From: Aspergillus flavus
Taxonomy: Eukaryota > Ascomycota > Eurotiomycetes > Eurotiales > Aspergillaceae
DNA: 64,000 nt
Assembly: GCF_009017415.1 (NCBI RefSeq)
Contig: NC_092403.1
Span: forward strand, 1,674,001-1,738,000
Direction: 5' to 3'
Part shown: piece after piece, positions 23,238 through 34,151 of the stretch
Position numbering within the stretch: the first letter of the stretch is position 1
Layout: the number at the start of each line of letters is the position of its first letter
Translations under genes and position numbers: made by a program
Notes under the pieces: model-generated
Seen by the model: only the letters and a program-made list of their open reading frames with translations
The model's database searches: none
Told to the model about the DNA's origin: nothing

Positions 23238-24739
23238 ATGCCCTCTCGCACTGACTCTCCTCTGAACATTGCCATCATTGGCGCCGGTCTTGGCGGCCTC
23301 TCGGCTGCAGTGGCCCTCCGGCGTCAAGGACATTCCGTGACGGTGTATGAACGATACGACTTCGCAGGGGAGGTGGGAGCCTCGCTGAGTGCTGCCTCCA
23401 ATGGATCAAGATTCCTCGAGCAATGGGGTGTAGACATCAAAGCGGCAAAGCCGGTACGATACCCTATGTCTTGGATAAGCCAATACTAACGGCCCCAGGT
23501 GATTTTGAAAAGGTTGATTATGCACGATTGGTCTACTGGAGAGGTGAAAAGCGAGTACGGATTAGGAGACTACAAGTCGAAGTTTGGAACTGTATGCCTT
23601 CCTTCCATATTCCACAATATTGCTTTGCTGATAAGTTACTTTAAAAAAGGATTACAACAACTTCCATCGGATTGACATCCACAAAGAACTTCTCAAGTCT
23701 GCCTTCGAAGAGCCCGGCGAAGGCCCGAAGTGTACACTCAAAGTGAATCACAAAGCCACTGCTCTTGATGCAGAAGCAGGCATCATCCAATTTGAAAACG
23801 GCGCTTCAGCGACAGCCGATCTGATCGTCGCTGCTGATGGTATTCGCGTACGTCTTCTGGTCCCAGTAGCCCCATTTACCATTGCCAGAGTACTAAATAA
23901 GAAAGTCTTCCTCTCGTAACCTAATCGGAATAACCCCCAATTTTACAATGTCCACCTCATGTTGCTACCGCTGCATCATCGGGGCCGATAAACTGCGCTC
24001 CCTCGGACTCGACGATTATATCTCTAACGAAGCCATCGAGTATTGGGGTGGTTTTGGCATCGACAAGATCGTTATGTCTCCCTGTAGCAACGGCGAGGTC
24101 GTAAGCTGCTACTGCTTCTACCCGGCAGAGTATAATGAGCTCCGTGAAGATGGATGGAATATCTCCGCTACGCCCCAACAACTGGTGGACACATTCCCTG
24201 GGTTGGATCCTAGGATGAAGAAGTTGATGTTGAATGCGGAGGATATAAAAATGTGGCGATGTATGTATTCTATTCCCTTTCTGCTCAGGACAGCTGTTCT
24301 AACGATGTAGTGTATCGGCATGAGCCCTACCCGTACTGGGTTAAGGGTAAGGTTTGCCTTCTTGGTGATGCCGGTACGTTTTTATCCCTCATATTGATGG
24401 AAGATGAGATTGTACTAAGAAACAGCCCATCCAATGATGCCGGATCAATCCCAAGGGTCTTGTATGGCCTTCGAAGATGCCGGCGCTTTAGGCCTGGTTT
24501 TCCACCGGACATTCCGCGAACAATATAGTGTCACCGAAGGACTTAGCTTATACGAAAAGCTGCGCAAGCCGAGAGCAACCCGCGTGCAGGAAGCTAGTTT
24601 CAGGGCTCGAGAAGATCTCAGCGAACGTATTGGGTGGAGTTCATCGACAGATCGACCTGGGAAGTTGACGATTGAGGAAGTTTGCGGATACGATATGCGA
24701 AAGCATTTGGATGAGTTAGTCGCGGCGATTGCGCAGTAG
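23238..24739 (+). CDS. FAD-dependent monooxygenase (salicylate hydroxylase-like), multi-exon
   Basis: A second class A flavoprotein hydroxylase, distinct from that at 16081. The start is MPSRTDSPLNIAIIGAGLGGLSAAVALRRQGHSVTVYER, with the GxGxxG motif and acidic strand end (Glu). Introns were read after IKAAKPV (23453-), after KSKFGT, after LIVAADGIR (acceptor AAGAAAG before SSSRNLIGITP), after KMWR and within GDAAHPM. The middle block DLIVAADGIR is the conserved DG motif, and GKVCLLGDA-HPMMPDQSQGSCMAFEDAGAL is the second FAD motif, nearly identical in style to salicylate and 3-hydroxybenzoate-type hydroxylases (HPM..GQG...EDA). The protein ends in DMRKHLDELVAAIAQ. It shares a promoter with the MFS permease, suggesting that the imported compound is its substrate or becomes so after another step. 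Confidence 0.9.
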
Positions 24740-24825
24740 ACAAATCAATGGAACTGAACGTCTTATGTATTTACCATTTACAATATATGACTTCCATCAC
24801 ATTACTTCGTTATCTATGCGACATT

Positions 24826-26640
24826 TCATACAAACACCATCCCGGGGAACAGGCTATATCTCACCCTTGCCCAATTCCTTTCAGCCTCATCCGCCCATAC
24901 GGTCTCCAGTAACTGTCGAGCGTGCGAAATATGTCCAAACCCCAAAGTATTCTCCATAACCATCAGTCTTTCCTTGACCAGCATCTGTCTCTCAACATCT
25001 ATGCTACTAGCCCCAGCAATTACCAGCGGGAAAAGTAAACATCCCTCTACAGGACTACCATATGGAATGGTCATCACAGCATTAAGAATAGGAGAGACCG
25101 CGGTTTCCACCATCTCGTGGTGCGGATCATACCCATCAACAACCTGATGGAGGCGTAGTCGAACCGCCCATTCAAATGCCGTTGTAACTTGATCTGTCTC
25201 GTGGTCCGTAACCGCGGTGCTATCATAATCCGCTCTCCATGCGTCCAACTGAGACTGAACATGAGATGCAGCAGTTCGAAAGCCGAGCTCGGAGAGTTCA
25301 TCAACGCGCCGGCTGCGATGCGCCGCGAGTAAGTTGACCATACCTAGAAGTTCGAGCAATGCTGGGACCATCCCAGAGACAGCATCTACGGGGGCAGATG
25401 AGAAACTGCAAATCGACTTATCCGCAGTAAGGTCAGTGAGTTTCGCACCCTCTCGAAGAAGTGGGGGCTTGCAGCGGGATATTGTCGACATGGAGTCCAG
25501 ATACCGAAACAGCTGGAGGCAAAATTTCCCTTCCGGTGTCCCTTCAAGTGATTGGTCTCCTACTGAAGCGAGGAGTGCACTGGCAGCCTTCAGATGCCAC
25601 TCCCATGCATGAGAACTGCCATCGCATAGCTCAGTTAGACAGAGGAGCAGTACCGTGGTGCAGGCTTCTAGCGTGGATTGGCCGCCTGCCGTCGAGAGAA
25701 GTTGTTTTACTTGCGCCAATGCTTTTTGGGATTAGCTTCCATGAACCCTGATCGCGGTATCATACATACCTTTTCCCTGGCGCGCTAATGCGCGATTCCA
25801 AATGCCCGGGTAAACACGTTTCCAATGGCAACCGCTCAGGCCTAGAATCACACTAGTCACTGTGTCTGAACTGGCTGCCATCGGTAACAAGATTGACAGA
25901 AAGGGATTACCGTCGGGATCACCGGACCGCGACAGTGAGCGCGCTACGATGTGTAGATAGTGATTGAATAGCGAGCGCTCTTCGTCATTGTGCAGATAAG
26001 GGTTGGCGGATCCGCAGGGTGATGCGACAGGCATGATGATCTCCTCCACAGCCAGCCATGGGGATAAGCTTCCTATCGGATCATCGACAGCTTGATCGGA
26101 AGGGGATATCGGATCTGGGGTTGCTAGAGATAGACTGCTTTCGGAAGAAGGGGGAAGCGACGGGTCGGTGGAGCTAGGGAATGACGGGGAGGCTTTCCAT
26201 TGACAAGGGAGGTTTAGGCGGCGGCAGTCGCTGCATCGAGGTTGGATCTCGTCGCACTTCTTCTTCCTACTGAAGTTAATAACCGCGCTAATACGCTGTA
26301 GCTGTCGCTTCGCATCGGTTGTTTTACCTCGCCTTGCAGGACAGGCAACCACCGCGTGATCGGGACGCTCGAGGACGTCGATAGGCTATGGTTTTGGGGT
26401 CTAGTTTTCCGCCCGGTCGTTGGGGTTCGCAGACATGCCCCAGACCTAAGAGGAGACCAAATCAACTCAGTCATTCCATATTAAAACGTGCGATACACAT
26501 ACGGGCGCAGCGGGAACAGGGGGCGCCCCCGTCACAGCGCTGTTTCTATTGACTGTTAGCGGCGATCACAGTATCTAAGTTTCGGTATTCGAACGTACAA
26601 TCTTTGCGCATCGCGCGCATACACGACCAGTGGAATTCAT
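24826..26640 (-). CDS. transcription factor with two tandem Zn2Cys6 clusters, 531 aa
   Basis: A fungal nuclear regulator, and probably the controller of the neighbouring enzymes. Exons are 26640-26599, 26545-26503, 26445-26328, 26266-25770 and 25721-24826 (1596 bp, no stop). Cluster 1 spans residues 8-34: C8-X2-C11-X6-C18-X5-C24-X2-C27-X6-C34. Cluster 2 spans residues 62-89: C62-X2-C65-X6-C72-X6-C79-X2-C82-X6-C89, followed by QWKASP. The linker (35-61) is basic with RRPRASRSRGG. Cluster 1 is spread over three short exons and would be lost in an ORF-only view. The rest is Ser/Pro-rich, then a helical region resembling the fungal-specific middle homology domain (HNDEERSLFNHYLHIVARSLSR; LARQGKALAQVKQLL). 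C-terminal residues are typical of Aflr/Pro1-like 'C6 finger' regulators. The cluster 2 model is near certain; cluster 1 rests on two introns read by eye. Confidence 0.85.
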
Positions 26641-28058
26641 GGCGGCAGTAGTGAAGCCACGACAATAGCATATCCATGATGCAGGGAGTGAGGAGAAGCG
26701 ACGGAACGACACGGACTCTTATCGCCCATCCGACGCGACGGACGATCTAAAATTGATAAAGCTTCCCAACTCGGGGCTCTCTCCCGTCGGTGATTCGTGG
26801 ATAAGGCCAGAGGAGGCGATATGCAGCCTATCACCGACATTTCTCTTATTAATGGATAGATATGCGATCTCCACAAGAGTCGCTAATGCGGCAAAGACCT
26901 GGGGTAATGAAGAGCACTGACCTTTTTTCCCCGCATTCTTTCCCTTGTCATCGGCATGGGGGTTCTTCCGGGCTCCTTGTCTTTATATCCTCGGCTATGA
27001 TTCAGTCTCTATATATAACAATCATATCATATCCATACCTAGTCTTCGATTTCAGTCATTGTTGAAATCTACAAGACTCGACTTCGACTCAACCTACCTT
27101 CACTTGGCAGCAGTTGATAATGACAAGTGGAGAGACTCGGTTACCGGTATCTCATATTGAGCCAAAAAGATGAATGGGTTCTCCATTATTAACATCGTTG
27201 TGTTGGCTTCTTCGACAATTCAAATAGAGGCAGGAAGGGAATACCCCGATGCGCTTAGTCTTACCGTTTCGCTAGAACTTCGGTTCTACCTAGCTCCAAA
27301 CTGTTGAATGTTGCTGGTTCGTGACGGCTATCAAAGGTGAATTAGAGCTGAATACCATGGGCTAGTACCACTCTACGTAGAGAAAGCGGGGGCAGGAAAC
27401 TAAATTAGAGTAAGAAGAAGCTTTCTGGATTGCATATATCTGTCTATTTACTCCTTCGAAGCTAGCTGAGGTCATCATGCACCTTGTACGTTTGTCGGTC
27501 ACGGTTGGACGATCGGATGTTATATCCTATGTCAGCATAGGATGAGATATCTTGAAGAACAGCTGTTAGGGGTCATAGATGCTTTTTAGTCCTTCAGATT
27601 GATGCTTACTTTTATCTTCATTTCTCCCAGGAAACGGTAATCTGAGGATCATTTACAACAAAGTCTAACCAAATTATCCCAATTGACAACATGAAACTCT
27701 GGTAACATGGGCGGGGGTCACTTGATACTCCGACGTGAAACTTAATATATGGATGGTTACAACGGTAGTAAACTTAGTGATTGACAAGATTGCTAGTTTG
27801 TTATCCAAAGATATATATTTGCAACCGGTTGGTTTGGCCCTTTGGGTTCCCTGCCATCATTATTAACGCTGTAGGTCTCAGAACAGCGTCTTAGATCGTA
27901 ATAATATGCTACATATAATGACGAGAATATATTCGTAGACAGTGATTTTTTTTTAAACCGAGATTAACGGACATTGAATCGAAAATTAGATTGATATACG
28001 TAGTAACAAAATAGTTTTGCTTGATAATAGTAAACATATAAAATGTTTCCAACAATTA
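26641..28058. other. promoter of the dual-cluster regulator and gene-poor region
   Basis: Close to the regulator's start are TCCGACG at 26729-26735 and the CCG-N6-CGG element CCGACGCGACGG at 26730-26741, matching sites in the other cluster promoters and suggesting autoregulation. A perfect 8-bp inverted repeat with a 4-base loop (ATCCTATG, TCAG, CATAGGAT) lies at 27524-27543. No gene is supported between 26860 and 28058. Confidence 0.45.
27524..27543. repeat. small perfect inverted repeat (8-bp arms, 4-base loop)
   Basis: ATCCTATG and CATAGGAT flank TCAG. It is in gene-poor DNA 500 bp before the tRNA gene. It may be a dimer-binding site or chance. Confidence 0.5.
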
Positions 28059-28130
28059 GGCCGGCTGGCCCAATGGCAAGGCGCTTGACTACGAATCAAG
28101 AGATTGCAGGTTCGACCCCTGCGTCGGTCA
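28059..28130 (+). tRNA. tRNA-Arg (anticodon ACG)
   Basis: A 72-nt cloverleaf without intron. The acceptor stem pairs GGCCGGC with GTCGGTC (two G-U pairs), discriminator A at 28130. The D-stem is GCC/GGC with loop CAATGGCAA. The anticodon stem CTTGA/TCAAG encloses CTACGAA, placing ACG at positions 34-36. The T-stem GCAGG/CCTGC encloses TTCGACC. Ten T residues follow directly and act as the pol III terminator. A34 would be edited to inosine to read CGU, CGC and CGA. Confidence 0.96.
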
Positions 28131-29632
28131 TTTTTTTTTTGGTTTGTTTGTGTTTTGCTTGGGTTGATTATCTGCTGTATCCGTCCCGTTACCCACAGAA
28201 TTTGTCCTGAGTTGCTACAGTTTTTGCAGGGAAGATGCCCTGCTACCTCATTGTACTTCGTAGACAGTCCATGTTCCATCATCGAGAGTGGGCAGTCTAG
28301 ACGCGAGCCTAGCCTAGCGAGTCATTGTTCGGTTGATCATTCTAATCTCGTAACAATACTTGACGCGAGCCATCTCCGCTTGAGGATCCATGAATGCCGA
28401 TCGAGCGGGCACCAGTCAGATAGCGTCGGTCACACCTGATGCGAATATCTCACCGACAAGAAAGATGTCGAGGCTGTGGAGAAACCGTTATTGATCAGGA
28501 TGCGTAGTGGAAGTTACTGTACAGAGAGAGGATCGAGAATTAGAGGAATCTCTCGTAGGGTACGGAGTAGACTGATCGATACCACGTCATTAGGTAAATG
28601 CAATAGAGAAGAAACACGAGAATTGGCGTCGAATGTAGTGGTCACTGTAGGGTTTAAGTTGTTGAGGCCGTCGTTCGAAAGGTGACTAGTATCCATGATG
28701 TACATACGTCGTATATTAGATGGTCTAGGGATGACCAGGGATTCCCCGCAAACCCCGCATGACTACCCAACAACACCCTAGAAACGTTACATGTACAAGA
28801 GACCGGGCTTTCAGGGAGTCCAACAAAAACATAGAACCGGCGAGACCGAACCTTATCTTCCCTTTATGTATCCAAGCGCCACACTGAGCGCCCCTTGAAG
28901 CAAGGACCCGTACGGTGTACTAATGCACTCAATCCCATTGGCGAGCAGTCAAGTGACACCCAATCAACCACCCAATGGGGTAAACTCCACTTCGACGGGG
29001 AGGAAGAAGACATGGCTAAGCATGGCCAAGAGAGTTTCTTTTCGTCGAATGGTCTTACACAAAGGTCGGCAAGGCCGGGGAGACGGCACAACAAAGAAAA
29101 AAGAAAACACATGGGTGGCGAGGGTGCCGAGGTTCATCCCCGTACTTAAAGAATATATACTCAGTTACTCGTACCAAACTACTCGTATATCCAGATCTCA
29201 TTTCCGTTACCTAATAAGCTGGTGAGAGCTGGGGGGCGAAAAGATGGTTCCTGTCTCCGGGATTGTTTTTACATAATAAGCGGCCCTCAGTCTGGGGAAA
29301 TGATTAGATTAGATTCCCCGGTCGCATTCTGTTAATAATGAGAACCGACAACATGGACAGGGATGGAGAAAGCACCCCAGTAGTCTATCTATTGACTTTA
29401 TCTGAACCTCTATTGGTGATCGCGTATCATGATATCCATGCTCTCATGCTTTGGATGGCATCAACGGTCTGGTTACTTCCTTTTCCCTGCCAAGGCCACG
29501 CCGAGAGAATGTAAGAGTGGCTAACTTCGGGAATCCGACGGGTGGGGGTCGGAGGTGAGAAAGCGAGAAATCTGAACGAAAATGGTGTAATCCAAGTCAT
29601 TTCCAATCATGTGGCCGCTCCATCGGGAAGGG

Positions 29633-29648
29633 TAGCTAGCTAGCTAGC
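29633..29648. repeat. TAGC tetranucleotide microsatellite (4 units)
   Basis: Four perfect TAGC units in non-coding DNA upstream of the POT transporter. Self-complementary, so it could form a hairpin, but it is too short to imply function. Confidence 0.7.
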
Positions 29649-30451
29649 TTGCCTGCCATGGACAGTTTAGTGTTCAGATGGTAACCAGAATAGAAATCAA
29701 TGCTGATTGACTGGAATGTCAGAATTAGCTTCTAGCAAGGTAACATCGCGTGGTCGAGGTTAAGCCTGATGTCCGGGGTAAAAGCACGGAAAAGGTAAGG
29801 GTGGCTGACTCAGCCGCATGGCAAACATACCACTTGCTTCCCAGTTTTGCCATTATCTCCTCGTCCTACGAATGTGAGATAGGGAGCTGGAACAACCATG
29901 GATGATTGGTGTGCCAAGGGCCTGAGGTTGCACTACAACCTGCCAGCCAAGAAACCCGCCAAGCCATGGTTCACTCCCGCGACTGGTGAATTATACTCCG
30001 CTTGTGCTTCTTTCTCTGCGCTCAGACATGTCCGCTTATCTTCGCGTAATTTCATTTCACTTCTCTATCTATTCGGTCGGCTGGTTCCGAATCCAAGTGC
30101 CATAGCCAAGACGACCATTTGATTTCTCGTCCAGTTATACCTTGCAATGATCAAGGTTCATTCATCTGGCATAAACTTATAAGGCCGGTTATCAACGGGT
30201 GGTCTTATGTTGGGGACCAGTGACCGGTTTGAGATAATCCTCCGTGGCTGGCCTTAGATCGTATTGGAAATGTCAGATTACCGGTAGGAAAGTAGTATGG
30301 ATGTAGATACTCATATGTAGTAGGAAGTACAGTAGTAGTAGTACTGGAGGAGTAGTAGTGTAATCTAAACCACGAGTGGCAATTGGACCGGCATGGGTCA
30401 TGGCACGCGATAAATCATCCCAATTGCTTTTTTCTTTTTCTTTTTTTCTTT

Positions 30452-30496
30452 TCATGATTATTATTATCATAATAATAATAATAATAATAAATAATA
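30452..30496. repeat. ATT/AAT trinucleotide repeat with inverted symmetry
   Basis: GATTATTATTATC is followed by about seven AAT units, giving an AT-rich inverted arrangement about 230 bp before the POT transporter start. A T-rich CTTTT tract precedes it. Confidence 0.65.
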
Positions 30497-30721
30497 TATA
30501 TATTTTTTAATTTGAGTGACCTTTTTGTTTAACACTTGATTTCCCCTCCCCCCAAAATCCTAATTCTCGTCCCACATGAACCACCACATGTATTAAAAGC
30601 CCCAAGTCTTCTCCCCGTCTTCCATTCCCTTCTTTTCTATCACAGTCACATATCTATACACATACACATTCCCTCCCCTCTGTGTTCGTTTTAGTCTGCG
30701 CGCGTGACTCGACTCGACATC

Positions 30722-32863
30722 ATGAATCCCTCCGACCCCTCGGAGACGGTCGAGGTCGCCAAAGCGACAGCCAACCTTCATGATGCCCATTTGTATGAAA
30801 AAAAGGCTCCTTCCATTGACAAGGACTTGGACATCACACCGAGTATTGAAGAAGTACCGGCGACCAAAGTTGTTGGCGCCACCACCGATGATACCGATCT
30901 CCAAAAGACCTATCCGACCGACGAGGAACTGAGAACCCTGCGTCGAGTGTGCGGACAAATCCCATGGACCTCATATACCGTGGCGTTTGTGGAACTGTGC
31001 GAGCGATTCTCCTACTATGGAACCACAGCCGTTTGTGTGTCTCTCTGCGCTGGCACATCCATCCTTGAGATCCCGTGCTGACATGCATTAGTCGTCAACT
31101 TTATCCAGCGTCCCATGCCGGCAGGCTCCTCCACCGGTGCGACCTATGATAGTTCACGAGTGCCGGGAGCGTTGAACATGGGCCAACAGGCCTCCACTGG
31201 TTTGACCTTGTGTAAGTCGCATGTCCTTTTCGAGGGAAAGAGTGGGTCCTGAACGTCTAGTCAATTCCTTCTGGTCCTACATCATGCCCACGGCCGGCGC
31301 ATTCGTGGCCGATCAATACTTGGGTCGATTCCGCACCATCATGTACTCCATCGCTGCCGCTTTGCTTGGCCATTTGATTCTGGTCATCTCCGCCATTCCC
31401 AGCGTGATCTCCCACCCCCAGGGCGCGATCGCCTGTTTTTCGATCGGTCTGATCATCATGGGCGTGGGAACGGGCGGTTTCAAGTAAGGCCTCACCCAAT
31501 CCTCCTCGTCATATTGAGATTCTAGATACTTATGCAAATCAGATCGAACATTTCACCCCTCATCGCCGAGCAGTATCGCGAGGAATATCCATACATCAAG
31601 ACCCTTGCCTCCGGGGAACGGGTGATCGTGGACCCAGCCATCACCGTCCAGCGGATCTACCTGTACTACTACTTGACTGTCAACATTGGTTCCATCACCG
31701 GCCAGGTGAGCATGGTCTATGCCGAGAGATATGTTGGGTTTTGGCTCTCGTACTTCCTGCCGACATGCTTGTTTCTGTGGTGCCCGACGGTGTTGTTCCT
31801 CTGCCGGAACAAGTACTACCGGGTGAAACCACAAGGCTCCGTCTACACACAGGCGTTCCGGCTCTGGAAGCTGGCGATGAAGGGGCGGTGGTCGCTGAAC
31901 CCGGTTCGGCTGTAGGTGTCCCAACGTGTCCTGTCTGGCCTAAAGTATACTGATAAACTAGGTTCAAACGCAATGACAAGCCATTCTGGGAACCAGTCAA
32001 GCCGAGTGCTTTGGGTCCTAATCGTCCTCAGTGGATGACCTTCGACGACGAATGGGTCGACGAGGTTGCTCGTGGGCTGAAAGCGTGCAAAGTGTTCCTG
32101 TGGTACCCTCTGTTCTGTATGTCTTTCCCCCCATTGTCTCTATCTTTCACCCATACTAATGTAGAGTTGCCCAGGGCTCGCATACAACCAGATGTTAAAC
32201 AACTTGACATCCCAAGCGGCCACCATGCACCTCGGTGGTGTCCCCAACGACATCATCAATAACCTCAACCCCCTTGCCTTGATTATATGCATTCCTATTT
32301 TTGATCGGGTCATCTACCCTGGCCTGCGACACCTGGGATTCAACTTTACGCCTATTAAGAGAATCACGTGTGGGTTCGTGGTTGCCGGCTGCTCCATGAT
32401 CGCCGCCACGGTGATCCAACACTACATTTACGTGAAAGGCCCTTGCGGCAAAGAGGCCAACTACTGTCTCGATGAATATGGAAAGTATTCGCCCATCTCC
32501 GTCTGGACCCAGGCAATTATCTACATCCTCGGTGGTATCTCCGAGATCTTTGCCTCCATCACCTCCCTCGAGTATGCCTTCACCAAGGCCCCCAAGAACA
32601 TGCGGTCGATCGTACAGGCCGTTGCACTCTTCATGAACGCCTTCTCCTCCGCCATCGGCCAGGCCTTTGTCGGCTTGTCTAAGGATCCCTTGCTGGTGTA
32701 TAACTATATGGTGGTGACAATCCTAGCCTTTGTCGGTGCCATTGGATTCTGGTTGAGCAACTACAAGCTGGATCGGAGGGAAGACGAGTTGAACAACCTG
32801 CCGCAGAGCAAATATACCGAAAAGAATGGCGTGAGTTTGGACGAGGAGAATGCCCGGAAGTAA
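30722..32863 (+). CDS. POT/PTR2-family di/tripeptide transporter, 622 aa
   Basis: A proton-coupled oligopeptide transporter of the plasma membrane. Exons are 30722-31034, 31092-31211, 31261-31483, 31543-31911, 31962-32116 and 32175-32863 (1869 bp). After an acidic N tail, PTDEELRTLRRVCGQIPWTSYTVAFVELCERFSYYGTTAVFVNFIQRPMP is the PTR2 start block with the ExxERFxYYG proton-coupling motif. FWSYIMPTAGAFVADQYLGRFRTI is PTR2 signature 1, and GVGTGGFKSNISPLIAEQY the second block. The large loop and final helices (WLAYNQMLNNLTSQAATM; QAIIYILGGISEIFASITSLEYAFTKAP) follow the yeast Ptr2 order. The ATG at 30722 was chosen because it is the first in frame; six further in-frame codons upstream have no ATG. 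No peptidase is adjacent. Nitrogen regulation would be expected for this family but was not read from the promoter. Confidence 0.95.
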
Positions 32864-33149
32864 ACGGACGGACCGGTGCGCCAGATACCCTGTTACGTGG
32901 AGATGTAATGTGATGCTAGTTATGTAACCTAATCGATTATGCTCGGTGCATTGACGCCTCTCAACTTTGATTATGATCCTTCCCCGTTATCCGTATCTCT
33001 TAACCGTGCATATGTTGGGGGTCTAGTAACTCGTAGTTTCTGTCTTCACCCGCCGCATCCAAAGGGAGACGGCATGGTTTATTTATGGGCTGGGTAGTAC
33101 CCAAACAATGGTGGTATGTATAAAATAATAACACACGATCTCGAAGAAG

Positions 33150-33172
33150 AAAAAAAAAAAAAAAAAAAAAAA
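33150..33172 (+). repeat. A23 homopolymer
   Basis: Twenty-three A in a row, about 290 bp after the POT transporter stop. It may be a templated A-tract or the tail of an old retroposed transcript; no recognisable retrocopy precedes it. Confidence 0.75.
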
Positions 33173-34016
33173 GGGAAAAAAGGAAGGACGGTCGTGAGTA
33201 GTCAAATTAATGTTTTGGTTTCCCCAAAAGGTTCGATGAGCTTGACAGACCCTAAGCGCTACTGATTTCCACTTCGAGATTGTACAATATACGCACTGTA
33301 TTTCCCTGAGTGAATGCCCGGTCTGCCATGAGCATCATACCATCTGCAAGTATTTCCACGATTAAAGACCAGAAAAAAAGATGTTCTACAGGATGAGCTC
33401 ATCTTAGAGCCAAGCACGTAATCTGAAGCGGAATCTCCACTGTGGGGTAAAGGAGCTTTTAGTTTATTCAACAACCTTCTCTGTAGGAGAACAGTGGACT
33501 CTCGGGTTTATTCTGTCAATTAGTTGAATCTGGAGATATTCAAGCTTATCGTCCTTGCAGATTGAGAATGACAAGCATTAAGGTTGTAGGGACTGGTCGG
33601 ATGTGAGACGTGACATTTGACAACCCTAACTCGGTGGAAATACATTTCCATGAATAAATTCATATCCGGCCGAAAAGTAAGACGATCATCAATTGACCCC
33701 CCCTCCTTTATTGGACGATCATGATGCCATATCCGCTAAAATGAAGCTCTTGAAGCATCATCACCTGGTGAGAATATACTTGTCCAGAGTCATGGTCGAT
33801 ATCCAATGGGCAACCAACTGCACCTGGCACCTGCACCAGCTTTTGAGATCTCATCCCGATAGCTACAGCCGAACCTGGTGGGTCTGAACTCTAATTTACC
33901 CAATACGGCACGTCAATTGCACCCCTGGATTCGCTTCACTCCAGTATCTGTTTGTCCCTAGACGCGCGGCGCTCGCAAAAGCTCGGCAAACCGTTGGATG
34001 GCATCATCCCGTCGCC

Positions 34017-34042
34017 CGCAATCGCAATCGCAACCGCAATCG
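34017..34042. repeat. imperfect CGCAAT hexanucleotide repeat
   Basis: Four tandem hexamers, the third with one change (CGCAAC). Located in the sulfatase promoter about 110-135 bp before the ATG. Confidence 0.6.
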
Positions 34043-34151
34043 TGGACTCATGAGCTGTTCCCCCGCATTTGAGCTGATTGATATATCTACGGAGCCCAGC
34101 TGCAGATCCTAGACAGCTTCCCCATGCCAGCTACAACTTCAGTCAGCCATC

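Larger units (their letters stand above)
28131..30721. other. gene-poor 2.6 kb region ending in a peptide-transporter promoter
   Basis: No coding region is supported; short frames at 28104-28685, 28864-29225 and 29898-30122 lack domains. It contains simple repeats (TAGC units at 29633-29648, GTA-rich DNA near 30320-30360, and AAT units at 30470-30490). From 30600 to 30700 the plus strand is pyrimidine-rich, as is common just before transcription starts in strongly expressed Aspergillus genes, and TATTAAAA lies near 30591. Confidence 0.4.
32864..34151. other. intergenic region with long poly-A tract
   Basis: It contains an A23 run at 33150-33172 with more A-rich sequence after it, and four imperfect CGCAAT units at 34017-34042 about 110 bp before the sulfatase start. 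Small open frames at 33259-33474 and 33693-33887 are not supported. Confidence 0.45.

Noticed and set aside
28895..29225. Two overlapping basic plus-strand frames and a minus-strand frame
   Set aside because: Low complexity and no motif; the three frames overlap, so at most one could be real and none is supported.
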